A stretch of DNA of 64,000 bases from CAYRTD01 sp964426915. GTDB taxonomy: Bacteria; Bacteroidota; Bacteroidia; Bacteroidales; GCA-2748055. The notes under the pieces were generated by a model. The model made no database searches, was not told the origin of the DNA, and worked only from the letters and a program-made list of their open reading frames with translations. Numbering within the stretch: the first letter of the stretch is position 1; the number at the start of each line of letters is the position of its first letter. This document shows positions 27,580 to 36,791 of the stretch, one piece after another. The stretch is taken from positions 1 to 64,000 of the forward strand of contig CAYRTD010000003.1 of the NCBI GenBank assembly GCA_964426915.1, read 5' to 3'. A program made the position numbers and the translations under genes.

Positions 27580-27870
27580 ATGAAAGATTTATGTGTACCA
27601 ATCCCGGGATTCGGGGATCAACAATTTGCAGATATTGAAGTCAAAGTCGGTAAAAAACGATTGAGTCTTAATTACAGAGTAGTTTCATTTCCTTGGGACG
27701 TGGAAGACAATCTTCCGGTAACCATTGATGAAATTGAAATTTCCCTTGCCCGGATCCACAGGCTGAAAAAAGAGATTGAAGGATATGATAAAAACTGGGA
27801 ACTTATACAGATATACAATCCTTCGGAACACGCTACTCATATACAGGTGCTTTACAGAAAGAAATCATAG
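27580..27870 (+). CDS. Hypothetical protein between ABC ATPase and TolC genes
   Basis: Unrecognised. 96 residues from the ATG at 27580 (MKDLCVPIPGFGDQQFADIEVKVG), or 109 from a TTG at 27541. Soluble; no signal peptide or membrane helix is seen. The N-terminal half looks like beta strands (IEVKVGKKRLSLNYRVVSF) and the middle is a charged helix (IEISLARIHRLKKEIEGYDKNWEL). The stop is only 2 bp before the tolC-like start, so it is translated in the operon where a permease is normally found. It is far too small and polar to be that permease. It could be an accessory or regulatory subunit. Confidence 0.6.
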   Translation: MKDLCVPIPGFGDQQFADIEVKVGKKRLSLNYRVVSFPWDVEDNLPVTIDEIEISLARIHRLKKEIEGYDKNWELIQIYNPSEHATHIQVLYRKKS

Positions 27871-27872
27871 CT

Positions 27873-29216
27873 ATGAACAAGTTGATCACCATATATCTCA
27901 TCGCATTTTTTTTATCTTTGAATGTCAGGGCACAGGAAGAAAGTCTCTGGACGCTGGAGAGATGCATAAATTATGCTCTTGAAAATAATCTGGACATAAA
28001 ACGACAGGAATTGCAGACCAGTTTATCGGAAAAAGATTACCAGCAGGATAAATTTAACCTGTTACCAAGTGTAGGAGCCGGAATTGAACATCAGTTCAGC
28101 ACAGGCCGCTCACTCAATATTGAGAATTATGAGTGGGAAGACCGGAGTAAGCAACAGGGATCTGCAGGAATAAGAGGTGATCTTACGCTTTTTAAAGGTT
28201 TGACAAACTATAATTCCATTCAAAGGGGGAAGTTTCTTTTTCTCAGCAGTGAAGCTGATCTTGAAAATTTAAAAAATGAAATGACTCTAAATCTTGCCGC
28301 TTATTATCTTGATATTCTTTTTGCTGAGGAATTGCTGGATGTTGCTGAGAGTCAGTATGAGATTACACGACTGCAGGTTGAAAGGAGTAAAAAAATGGTG
28401 GAGGTGGGTAATTCAGCCAAATCTGAATTACTCGAAATTAAAGCTCAGGCTGCATCTGAAAAGCTGAAAGTAACTGAAGCTAAAAATGCGCTGGAAATGA
28501 CCATCCTCGATCTTACACAATTGCTCGACCTGGATTCGGTTGGAAATTTTGGAGTATATAAACCTGATATTAATATAGAATTATTGCAGGCCCCTCCTTC
28601 AGTCGCTGAGATATATGAAAATGCTGTGATTTCCATGCCTGAGATCAAATCTGCCGAATACCTTACCAAAGCTCAGAAAAAAGCAGTAGCAATTGCACAA
28701 GGCGCCCGCTCACCAGAGATCAGCCTCAGTGGTTTATACTATTCGCGATATCTTGTCGATGCTGTTAATCCGATTGACGCAGCTGCGGGTTATTCTCTTG
28801 AAGAACAGCTGGAGGATAATCAGTATAAACAGCTTACCATAAACATGAGTATCCCCATTTTCTCAAAGTTTCAGACACATACCAATATCAGTAAATCCAG
28901 GATTTTACTGGAAGATTATAATTACATGCTGGAGCAGGAAAAACAGGTCCTTTATAAGAAAATACAGCAATATCATGCAAATGCAGGTGCCGCTTATGAA
29001 AATTATTTATCGGCTCTTGAAGCTGTTACTTCCAATGAGGAAGCATTTAAGTATACAGAACAGAAATTCGAGATCGGCCTGGTGAACTCTGTTGATTTTA
29101 ATGTTGCGAAAACCAATCTTGCAAAAGCAAAATCAGACCTTGCGCAGGCAAAATATGAATATATATTCAAAATAAAGATCCTCGATTTTTACCAGGGCAA
29201 ACCCGTTCAATTATAA
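27873..29216 (+). CDS. TolC family outer-membrane efflux protein
   Basis: 447 residues with a signal peptide (about 1-20, ending NVRAQ). The OEP/TolC pattern shows as two internal repeats of long helical hairpins: WTLERCINYALENNLDIKRQ, YLDILFAEELLDVAESQYEITRLQVE, then FKYTEQKFEIGLVNSVDFNVAKTNLAKAKSDLAQAKYEY. TolC trimers form the outer-membrane channel of tripartite pumps and work with the adaptor and ATPase upstream. It is the last gene of the operon; a terminator hairpin follows 25 bp later. Confidence 0.92.
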   Translation: MNKLITIYLIAFFLSLNVRAQEESLWTLERCINYALENNLDIKRQELQTSLSEKDYQQDKFNLLPSVGAGIEHQFSTGRSLNIENYEWEDRSKQQGSAGIRGDLTLFKGLTNYNSIQRGKFLFLSSEADLENLKNEMTLNLAAYYLDILFAEELLDVAESQYEITRLQVERSKKMVEVGNSAKSELLEIKAQAASEKLKVTEAKNALEMTILDLTQLLDLDSVGNFGVYKPDINIELLQAPPSVAEIYENAVISMPEIKSAEYLTKAQKKAVAIAQGARSPEISLSGLYYSRYLVDAVNPIDAAAGYSLEEQLEDNQYKQLTINMSIPIFSKFQTHTNISKSRILLEDYNYMLEQEKQVLYKKIQQYHANAGAAYENYLSALEAVTSNEEAFKYTEQKFEIGLVNSVDFNVAKTNLAKAKSDLAQAKYEYIFKIKILDFYQGKPVQL

Positions 29217-29241
29217 TTACCTGCCGTTAATCCGGTATTAT

Positions 29242-29274
29242 AAAAAACCATTTCATTTTTGAAGTGGTTTTTTT
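29242..29274 (+). terminator. Intrinsic terminator after the TolC-family gene
   Basis: AAAAAACCATTTCA-TTTT-TGAAGTGGTTTTTTT forms a stem (one G-T pair) with a T-run. Its A-rich 5' side would also allow use in reverse. The next minus-strand gene ends at 29446. Confidence 0.85.
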
Positions 29275-29445
29275 GATAGATTTTTCCAGTCGGAAATCCG
29301 GAAAATTCCTGTTGAGTTATTAATTCTTTCCAGGTTCATCTGAACTTTTTTGTTCATGAGGCTAATCATTTTAAAGAGCTTTCAATTTGTAAGTAACCCA
29401 AAACTAAAAAACACTTTTTACATAGACTCCTTTGGCAATAGTGCA

Positions 29446-29943
29446 CTATATTATCTTTAACTCCATACACCTGAAAGGGTCTTTCTGGTACTCAAAATGA
29501 AGATTGCCGGCACTCTCATACCCGCATTTTTCATATAATCTCAATGCCGATGGATTTCTGGTAATTGCATCGAGACGGATGGAATTAAAATGTTTTTTCT
29601 TTGCATACTCATAAGCAAAAACCATCAGTTTTTCTGCAATTTTCATATTTCTCCAGACCGGATGAACAGCCATCCTATGAACAATCAGGGATGGACCCTG
29701 ATACTTCCATTCTATCTCGTTATATCCCTCCGGTTCCACGGTGTTAAGGCAAACAACACCAATGCTTGTAAAGTAGTGCTGATAAAGAAACAGCTCCCCC
29801 TTAACAATATCCGACTCAACTTCAGAGGCGTCCGGATAAGCAGTATTCCAGTTATAAAGACCATTTTTGTTCATGCCCGGAATACAGCTTTTGTAAATAT
29901 TCAGGGCCTCAATCAGATGAAAAGTTTTTGCCTGAAGGATCAT
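29446..29943 (-). CDS. GNAT family N-acetyltransferase
   Basis: 165 residues. GNAT core: acetyl-CoA-binding region VHPVWRNMKIAEKLMVFAYEYA (Q/RxxGxG/A-like, with NMKIAEKL replacing the more usual GxGxxL), then IRLDAITRNPSALRLYEKCGYESAGNLHFEY typical of the C-terminal part. Acetyl-group acceptor unknown. The ATG overlaps the stop of the upstream amidohydrolase gene by ATGA, so the two are translated together. Confidence 0.85.
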   Translation of the reverse strand: MILQAKTFHLIEALNIYKSCIPGMNKNGLYNWNTAYPDASEVESDIVKGELFLYQHYFTSIGVVCLNTVEPEGYNEIEWKYQGPSLIVHRMAVHPVWRNMKIAEKLMVFAYEYAKKKHFNSIRLDAITRNPSALRLYEKCGYESAGNLHFEYQKDPFRCMELKII

Positions 29944-31592
29944 AGATCGCTGTTTTCCGATGAAAATACTTTTTCACCTGCCACCCGGGTTTCAATGACC
30001 CGGATTTTATATAATTCATTTTCTTCTGCCTTCATAATGTCATCTTCCAGTATTACGAAATCCGCTACTTTTCCTGCTTCAAGACTTCCTTTTTCATCTT
30101 CTTCGAATGCGGCTTTTGCTGCCCATATAGTCATCGCTCTGAGAGCCTGTTCTCGGTTTAAGGCTTCTCCGGTCTGAAATCCGTCTTCCGGATATCCTTT
30201 TTGATCTTTCCTTACTACAGCCGCATAGAATCCAAGTAGTGGATTGATATCTTCGACTGGAAAATCACTTCCGTTAGGAAGCCATCCATTTTGTTCCAGA
30301 AGGGTTTTGAATGCATAGGCATATTCCATTCTTTCACCCAACCTTTGACCGGCCCAGTACATGTCGGATGTGGCATGTGTGCTCTGTATGGACGGAATTA
30401 CCGAATATTTTCTGAATAGGCCAAAATCATCCGGATGAATAACCTGGGCATGTTCGATTCTCCAGCGTTTATCATTTTTTTTGTTGAGTATACCGCCGTA
30501 AATACTTAACATCAGGCGGTTTGCGCCATCACCTATGCAATGAGTATTTACCTGGTAGCCACATGAATCGGCAAGCCTGGAAATTCTGGTGAGGTATTCT
30601 TCTGATGCAATAAGAAGGCCCTTGTTACCCGGATCATCAGAATAATCATTTATCATCTTAGCCCCCCTTGATCCTAATGCCCCATCGGCATATAATTTCA
30701 CGGAAGCTACATGCAGCTTGTCTGTTTTATATATCCCCTTATACATATACTCTTCGAAGTTTTCCTCTGTAGGATTCAGCATAGCATAAATCCGCATTTT
30801 AAGCTTACCGGATTTATTCAGCTCATCAATAGTTTTGATAATACTCTTTTCTAGGCCGGCATCATGAACCGAGGTTAGACCAACAGCAAAACAACTTTCC
30901 TGAGCAGAGATCAGCGATTGTGTGATCTCTTTTTTACCCGGTTGCGGTATGTTTTTTCTTACAAGTTCTATCGCATTGTCAATAAGTACTCCTGTAAGCC
31001 TCCCGTTCTTTTTCATTATATCACCTCCGGTGACTTCAGTTTCCGGATTAATGGCTGCAATTTCCAGTGCTTTGGTATTGGCTACGGCAGCATGCCCGTC
31101 AATACGCCTTATCAGAACAGGTCTGTTGGGGAAAAGACTGTCCAGTTTGCTGTTATCGGGAAATTCTTTCATTTCCCAGTCATTTTGATCCCATCCCATT
31201 CCGGTAATCCATCCATCAGGATAATTATCAGCATGTCCGGATAATCTTTCCAGCACTTCCTCAAAGGATGATGTTCCGAATAAATTTGCCTCCCGGAGTG
31301 TGGTGCCATAACCGTAGAAATGACAGTGAGGATCAATAAATCCGGGATAAACAGGCTTTTCGCCAAGATCAAGTATTTCTTCTGACTCGTACTTTTCTGC
31401 TATATCCTCATTACTTCCCATGGCGAGAATTTTTCCGTCCTCTATTGCCATGCTTTCGTAAATGTCAAAGTTTTCATTGACAGTGTATATTTTTGCGTTT
31501 TTGATTATCATATCAGTGGGCGTTTTGTGGTTGCAGCCATAAAAAAGAGCAATTACAAACAGTATAATTGTATTGAATTTCATTGAATTCAT
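29940..31592 (-). CDS. Amidohydrolase family lipoprotein (YtcJ-like)
   Basis: 550 residues with a lipobox (ALFYGC), so it is probably anchored in the periplasm or outer membrane. Metal-dependent amidohydrolase TIM barrel: PGFIDPHCHFYGYGT carries the HxH metal motif, VASVKLYADGALGSRG holds the bridging Lys region, VNTHCIGDGANRLML and WRIEHAQVIHPDD hold the following His residues, and NGSDFPVEDINPLLGFYAAV the Asp. This pattern is that of YtcJ/N-substituted formamide deformylase-like hydrolases; the substrate is unknown. Start at 31592 or 31583 (MKFNTIILF). It is operonic with the acetyltransferase. Confidence 0.88.
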   Translation of the reverse strand: MNSMKFNTIILFVIALFYGCNHKTPTDMIIKNAKIYTVNENFDIYESMAIEDGKILAMGSNEDIAEKYESEEILDLGEKPVYPGFIDPHCHFYGYGTTLREANLFGTSSFEEVLERLSGHADNYPDGWITGMGWDQNDWEMKEFPDNSKLDSLFPNRPVLIRRIDGHAAVANTKALEIAAINPETEVTGGDIMKKNGRLTGVLIDNAIELVRKNIPQPGKKEITQSLISAQESCFAVGLTSVHDAGLEKSIIKTIDELNKSGKLKMRIYAMLNPTEENFEEYMYKGIYKTDKLHVASVKLYADGALGSRGAKMINDYSDDPGNKGLLIASEEYLTRISRLADSCGYQVNTHCIGDGANRLMLSIYGGILNKKNDKRWRIEHAQVIHPDDFGLFRKYSVIPSIQSTHATSDMYWAGQRLGERMEYAYAFKTLLEQNGWLPNGSDFPVEDINPLLGFYAAVVRKDQKGYPEDGFQTGEALNREQALRAMTIWAAKAAFEEDEKGSLEAGKVADFVILEDDIMKAEENELYKIRVIETRVAGEKVFSSENSDL

Positions 31593-31696
31593 ATTTAATT
31601 GAAAGTATCCAAAATTCTTTTCGATTTATTTCTCCAAATATAAAGAATCATATTTACTTCTGCTTTGAGGGATTTGAAAATATCACTTTTTATCTA

Positions 31697-31752
31697 TTGT
31701 GCAGTTGTGCAGTTGTGCAGTTGTGCAGTTGTGCAGTTGTGCGGTTGTGCAG
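31697..31752. repeat. Octamer tandem array (TTGTGCAG, seven units)
   Basis: Seven head-to-tail units of TTGTGCAG; the sixth reads TTGTGCGG. It lies about 105 bp upstream of the amidohydrolase start and directly beside the palindromic element at 31756. Arrays of this kind vary in length by slippage. Confidence 0.9.
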
Positions 31753-31755
31753 TTA

Positions 31756-31833
31756 TGTCTGTCCATAATGTCAGTGAGACTATGATTTTGGTTTTTCAAA
31801 ATCATTTAGTCGAACTGACATTATGGACAGACA
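31756..31833. mobile_element. 78-bp palindromic MITE-like element with TGTCTGTCCATAATGTCAG termini
   Basis: Perfect 19-bp terminal inverted repeats at 31756-31774 and 31815-31833. The interior continues nearly self-complementary (GACTATGATTTTG at 31778-31790 against CAAAATCATTTAGTC). It encodes nothing. The same terminus occurs as solo copies at gene ends (16000, 21384). It is the only copy in the window with both ends. Confidence 0.75.
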
Positions 31834-31884
31834 CTAATTTGGAAACTCTTATCTTTAAAAAAAAATAATCGCAATCCGAAATGT

Positions 31885-34800
31885 TTACTTTATGCTGATT
31901 TTGGACTGATAGAGCTTTTCTGCCATTACTTTTATAAAATATAATCCTTCGGGAAGGTTCCCTCGTTGAAGAACATAGCTATTTCCGGCTTCGATAAACG
32001 TATCGCTCATTACTTTTCCCTGCAGATTGTAGATAATGATCCTTGCAGGTCCTGACTCCCCGGAACCCCAGCTTATTCTTGCCTCTGTATGGAAAGGATT
32101 GGGATAAATCACAAGATTTTCGTATTCATTTTCGGGCATGCCGGTTCGGAGGGTATTGTCTTCCAGATTAGAGAGTGAGTGCACAAAAGGTCCTGAACCG
32201 GCTTTTTTTCCGTCCTCCGAAGTAACAAAACAGGCATCCGGTTTACGTGCTTCAATTTTATAGAACATCCTGTCCCCCGGTTCAGTATCGTTCCACTCTG
32301 TAAAACTACCGGATATTTTGAATACCACTTCCATTTCATCAACCCGGGCCCCGGCCCATATATAATACCATACAGGATCAAATATTTCGCTTTCATCGAT
32401 ATAAGGGGTCCAGTTGAGTACGTTAGTTCCTGGAACCACTCCTTCAGAAGACCCAAGGTGGATGGTCTGATGAAAGCTGGAAAAATCCGATTCATTACCG
32501 CAGGTATCGATAACTGTGATAGCATACCGGGCAGCAAGGGCATCGGGATTTGAGTTATAGTCTTTAAAGTAGGAATACCTTGCATCGTAGGGCACATTTC
32601 CGATAGGCACATAATTATTTCCATAGAGTTTGTAGATATTATAGGACTCTATTCCTGACCTTTCAGTACGTTCCCATATGATCATGTTTTTATTTTCAAC
32701 TGAATCGACGGTTACCATACAGATTTCCGCATCCGGATAAGGCTCTGTTGCAGTGATAATTGCAGTATCAGATACCGTTGTGCATTGTCCGTTCGAAACC
32801 GTTGCATAAAAAATTCCGGATGTATCCGTAAATATCCGATTTTTCTGTAAACCGTTATTCCAGGAATATGTGTAATCCAGTACCGGATTATAATTCTGTA
32901 ATTCGAGGGAAATCTCCTGATAATCGCCCTTGCATATAGAGTTTTCCCCTGTGGGATTAATCTTTAACGCAGGTGATTCAAGTACCGACACAGTCTTAAT
33001 AATCTCTGAGGAGACATTGTCATTATAAACTTTCAGCCTTACGGCATATTTCCCCTGCTCACTGAATTGATGTTCGATGTCTTTTGTGGTATAATCTATG
33101 ATTCCGTCATTATTGATATCCCATTCATACCTGCTGAGTTCATCAATGTTCGTGCTTGTATTGCTTATAATGGTTGGTTCGGGCAGACAGGTTACCGGGG
33201 TTTCGAAATTGGGTTCGGGTGAAGCAATGGTGAGTTTGGTAACTCCGAAATATCCGGAGGCAAACCAGATATTCCCTTCTTTATCAACTGAAATATTATC
33301 GACATAATTTTCAATAAGACCATCATCTACGGTAAATGTCCGCATTTCTGATCCGTTAAATTTAGCTCCTCCTGAAGAACTGCCCATCCATATATTTCCA
33401 TGATTATCTGCTGTAATCCTATTATAAAACGCAGGTGTGGGGTAATTCTCAAAACTCTCCTTGCTGAATTTTGAAAGGTTCCCTCCGGAAAGTATCCAAA
33501 GCGTACCTTCTTTATCAAAGCTAAGGCCAGAGCAATTATTTGAGGGTAGACCATCGGTAGTAGTATAGTTCGTTCCGTTAAAATTTGAATAATTCAGATA
33601 TCCTGCCCCTCCGTTGGAAGTGCTGTACCATATCCTATTGTCACCTTTTACTGCCACACCGGTTACGTCATTTACCGGCAGGGTGCTGTTAGATGTAGTA
33701 GCCTGGTTATGAAAACTACTATTTGCATTAAACAAGAAAATTCCATTTTGGGTAGCAATCCAGAAAATATTGCCGGTATCATCAAAACAGACATCCTTTA
33801 CGAACATGTCAGCCCATTCTACGTCAATTACACCGGAAATAACATGGCAGGTTGCATTATCATCCGGATCAAGTTTTATGACTTTTAATTTTTTATCGTG
33901 TCCCAGGAATGCAAACCAGGTATTGTCGTATTTGTCAACGGCAAGATGTTTAATCCAGCCATAGCCGCAGCCATCATTCGCATAAAACTCGTTGAAAAAA
34001 CCCCCGTCATAATCTATCACATAGCTATACTGTCCAAGCATACGCGCGCTTCCGTCACTCAAAAATCCGATGTCTTCCACATAATTACTTTGAACTGCAT
34101 TGACTTCAATCCTCGGAGTCCAGCCGGTATGAGAATCATTAACCTTTGAAAGACCATTATAACTCCCAAGCCAGATGGTCCCATTGGCGTCTGCCATGAT
34201 ATCGATGATCATATCAATCCTGTCTCCGGATTCTCCTGATTTAATGGGCCCGTTAAAGATACTGCCATCATACTTGTATGCTCCGGCTGCAGTGCCGAAC
34301 CAGATAATGCCATCCTTATCAATAGTTATGCTGTATATGTTCGCTGGGATAGAAGAACTGTAATTAAACCACTGATTTTTGTTCTGATCATATTTTAACA
34401 GACCTCCATAGAAAGCTATCCAGATGTTTCCCTTCAGATCTTTTGCCAGATCGAAGGGGCCTGCATCCTGACCGAGAATATTCCAGGGATCAGAGATCTC
34501 ACTGACCTCTCCTTCTGCGTTCATCTTCCACAAAGCTCCGTTTATGCCGGGAACCCCAAACCACATGTTCCCAAGATCGTCGCTCAGTATAGACCCCACA
34601 TACCATGCCCCATTCAGATCTATTAACTCCCAGTCTTTACCATCATATTTTACAACCATTCCGTCATTGACACTAAACCATATATTCCCATTAATGTCCT
34701 CGGTAATGGTTTTGCATCGCCAGATTCTCTGCCCGTCTATATTGTTGATGGTTAACCACTCATTGCCATCAAAACGTGAAATGCCCCCCTGATAGGTTCC

Positions 34801-35073
34801 ATACCAGTAATTTCCATGGAAGTCTATATACACAGCCTCCACTACATTTCTGGCAATTCCACTATTGCGGGTGTTAAAGACAGTTACCAGGGATCCGTCA
34901 CTCTTCTTTCTTTTAAAAACTCCCCCCGAGGTACATACCCATATATGATCCCCTTCTTCCGCAAGAGAATTTATCTGATTCATGTCTGTGTAATTGGTAA
35001 CCTTATATTGTGCCCGCAGTGGTAAAATAAAAATGAAAACAATCATTGCAGTGAAAATGATCTTTTTTTTCAT
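31885..35073 (-). CDS. Two-component-regulator-type beta-propeller and PKD protein with T9SS sorting domain
   Basis: 1062 residues with a signal peptide (about 1-21, ending LRAQ). Residues about 22-625 hold many propeller blades (for example GNIWFSVNDGMVVKYDG, GTIWLGSYNGLSKVND, GNIWMGSSSGGAKFNG), the repeat type of the hybrid two-component sensors but without a kinase. A PKD-like domain follows (YEWDINNDGIIDYTTKDIEHQFSEQGKYAVRLKVY), then Ig/FnIII-like segments and a C-terminal T9SS type A sorting domain (LVIYPNPFHTEARISW to GLYFIKVMAEKLYQSKISIK). Likely a secreted or surface-anchored adhesion or binding protein, exported by the T9SS whose porU and porV lie in this window. Single gene. Ligand unknown. 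Confidence 0.88.
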   Translation of the reverse strand: MKKKIIFTAMIVFIFILPLRAQYKVTNYTDMNQINSLAEEGDHIWVCTSGGVFKRKKSDGSLVTVFNTRNSGIARNVVEAVYIDFHGNYWYGTYQGGISRFDGNEWLTINNIDGQRIWRCKTITEDINGNIWFSVNDGMVVKYDGKDWELIDLNGAWYVGSILSDDLGNMWFGVPGINGALWKMNAEGEVSEISDPWNILGQDAGPFDLAKDLKGNIWIAFYGGLLKYDQNKNQWFNYSSSIPANIYSITIDKDGIIWFGTAAGAYKYDGSIFNGPIKSGESGDRIDMIIDIMADANGTIWLGSYNGLSKVNDSHTGWTPRIEVNAVQSNYVEDIGFLSDGSARMLGQYSYVIDYDGGFFNEFYANDGCGYGWIKHLAVDKYDNTWFAFLGHDKKLKVIKLDPDDNATCHVISGVIDVEWADMFVKDVCFDDTGNIFWIATQNGIFLFNANSSFHNQATTSNSTLPVNDVTGVAVKGDNRIWYSTSNGGAGYLNYSNFNGTNYTTTDGLPSNNCSGLSFDKEGTLWILSGGNLSKFSKESFENYPTPAFYNRITADNHGNIWMGSSSGGAKFNGSEMRTFTVDDGLIENYVDNISVDKEGNIWFASGYFGVTKLTIASPEPNFETPVTCLPEPTIISNTSTNIDELSRYEWDINNDGIIDYTTKDIEHQFSEQGKYAVRLKVYNDNVSSEIIKTVSVLESPALKINPTGENSICKGDYQEISLELQNYNPVLDYTYSWNNGLQKNRIFTDTSGIFYATVSNGQCTTVSDTAIITATEPYPDAEICMVTVDSVENKNMIIWERTERSGIESYNIYKLYGNNYVPIGNVPYDARYSYFKDYNSNPDALAARYAITVIDTCGNESDFSSFHQTIHLGSSEGVVPGTNVLNWTPYIDESEIFDPVWYYIWAGARVDEMEVVFKISGSFTEWNDTEPGDRMFYKIEARKPDACFVTSEDGKKAGSGPFVHSLSNLEDNTLRTGMPENEYENLVIYPNPFHTEARISWGSGESGPARIIIYNLQGKVMSDTFIEAGNSYVLQRGNLPEGLYFIKVMAEKLYQSKISIK

Positions 35074-35185
35074 GGAGTAAGATTTTTGAATGAGTTTTTT
35101 TCTGCAGGTAAATTATTTGATACAATCAAATTATGTATTCCACGTTACTTTTACAGATTAAAGCTTATTTTTGTTTCATCCTTAT

Positions 35186-36622
35186 ATGAAGATTCGATAT
35201 TTCATAGTAATTGTTTCTGTAATTTTCGCTTCTCTGTCATGTGAAAGAGAGGGCTTTATTACAGATCCGGATGCCTCGCTCAGGTTTTCATCTGATACTT
35301 TATATTTTGATACGGTGTTTACTACCCTGAGTACCATTACCAAAAGTTTTACCATACACAATCCTCACAAGGATTTCCTTAAAATTTCCCGCATACGGCT
35401 CGCCAAGGGTGAAAACTCTGTTTTCAGAATAAATCTTGACGGAGTTCCTGGAATTGATTTTGAAAATATTGAAATACCACCGAAGGATTCCATCTACGTC
35501 TTCGTGGATGCCACACTCGATCCCAATAATTCAGATAACATCATGCTGCAGCAGGATTCCGTAGTGACGGAAACAAACGGAAATGTTCAGGATATTGATA
35601 TTGTGGCCTGGGGGCAGGATGTGCATATGATTAGGGGGGAAGTCCTTACCACCCAAACATGGGTGAATGATAAACCTTACCTGATCATTGATTATGCCCT
35701 TGTTGATTCGCTGGAAGTTCTTACCATGGATCCCGGGGTACGAGTATATCTTCACAGAGATGCAGTATTTGCTGTTGGAGGAACCCTTATTGCCAATGGT
35801 GAAAAAGATATGCCTGTAAGCTTCAGCGGTGACCGTCTTGAGAAAATGTATGAAGATATTCCGGGGCAGTGGGGAGGGATATATTTTTTTGCAGGTACAC
35901 GTGATAACAGGCTTAACTATACAGAAGTCAGAGGAGGGAATTTTGGAATGATCGTGGATACGACCATGAATGAAAATCCAACCCTGGAAATCACCAATTC
36001 ATTAATTGCACATATGAGTTCGGTAGGTTTGCTGGCTCGGGGAGCAAAAATCAAGGGAGTGAATAACCTGATTTATAATTGTGGTTCAAGTGCACTTGCT
36101 CTTACCATCGGGGGAAGCTACGAATTCTATCACTGTACAATTGCCGGCCGCTGGGGTTATTCGCCACCACGTACAGATCCTTCCGTATTTATATCAAACT
36201 ATTATTATTATAATGATACACTAAGTACCGGCGATGTTGTTTCCAAGCCCGAAATTCGGGATATTGAAAAGGCCTATTTTGGAAATTGTATCATATGGGG
36301 AGATATGGAGAATGAGCTGATCATTGATAAATTTCCTGATATTGGTACATTTAATTATAAATTTGAAAACTGCCTGGGAAAATTTAATCAGGATGGTTTT
36401 GAGTTTAATTTTACCGATTTCCCGAATCTGATCAAAAAATATCCTGAGTTTATATCCTGGAATGAATATGATTTTCAGCTTGATACACTTTCTCCAGCTA
36501 AAGACGCCGGAAATGAATTGACGGGAGAATTATATCCTCTGGACCGAAACAGAAACAGCCGCATTGAAGATGGTAAGCCGGATATTGGAGCTTATGAGAG
36601 GGTAGAGGAAGGCTCTGATTAA
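35186..36622 (+). CDS. Surface lipoprotein with right-handed beta-helix-like domain
   Basis: 478 residues from the ATG at 35186; the frame also opens to a TTG at 35171. Lipobox FASLSC. The N-terminal part resembles an Ig-like or choice-of-anchor sandwich (DTLYFDTVFTTLSTITKSFTIHNPHKDFLKISRI). It is followed by a parallel beta-helix-like region: VYLHRDAVFAVGGTLIANGEKDMPV, GQWGGIYFF, LNYTEVRGGNFGMIV, NNLIYNCGSSALAL. The C-terminus ends PLDRNRNSRIEDGKPDIGAYE, a motif often seen at the ends of such helices. No catalytic residues were recognised. Monocistronic, followed by a hairpin. Confidence 0.72.
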   Translation: MKIRYFIVIVSVIFASLSCEREGFITDPDASLRFSSDTLYFDTVFTTLSTITKSFTIHNPHKDFLKISRIRLAKGENSVFRINLDGVPGIDFENIEIPPKDSIYVFVDATLDPNNSDNIMLQQDSVVTETNGNVQDIDIVAWGQDVHMIRGEVLTTQTWVNDKPYLIIDYALVDSLEVLTMDPGVRVYLHRDAVFAVGGTLIANGEKDMPVSFSGDRLEKMYEDIPGQWGGIYFFAGTRDNRLNYTEVRGGNFGMIVDTTMNENPTLEITNSLIAHMSSVGLLARGAKIKGVNNLIYNCGSSALALTIGGSYEFYHCTIAGRWGYSPPRTDPSVFISNYYYYNDTLSTGDVVSKPEIRDIEKAYFGNCIIWGDMENELIIDKFPDIGTFNYKFENCLGKFNQDGFEFNFTDFPNLIKKYPEFISWNEYDFQLDTLSPAKDAGNELTGELYPLDRNRNSRIEDGKPDIGAYERVEEGSD

Positions 36623-36637
36623 TGGCTGTCCATATAC

Positions 36638-36698
36638 GAGGCCGTCTAAAAAGTATTTTAAGTTCTTTTAAAATGATTATTACTTCTTAGACAGCCTC
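36638..36698. repeat. Imperfect inverted repeat (GAGGCCGTCTAAAAAGTA type)
   Basis: Arms GAGGCCGTCTAAAAAGTA (36638-36655) and TACTTCTTAGACAGCCTC (36681-36698) pair at 16 of 18 positions. An inner pair ATTTTAA/TTAAAAT extends the stem. GAGGCTGTCTAAAAAG-like ends resemble Bacteroidota insertion sequence termini, so this may be a MITE remnant; it could also end transcription of the beta-helix gene. Confidence 0.6.
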
Positions 36699-36791
36699 CG
36701 GGATAAAGTCTTTCCTGTAAAATTTTTTCTGTTATCTTTTCAAAAAAACGCTGAGATTTCCCCTTTTTCTGTATTAAGAGTAAAAAGATGA

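Noticed and set aside
31583..31868. Plus-strand frames with CAVVQLCSCAVVQLC
   Set aside because: Translation of the TTGTGCAG array; not a gene.
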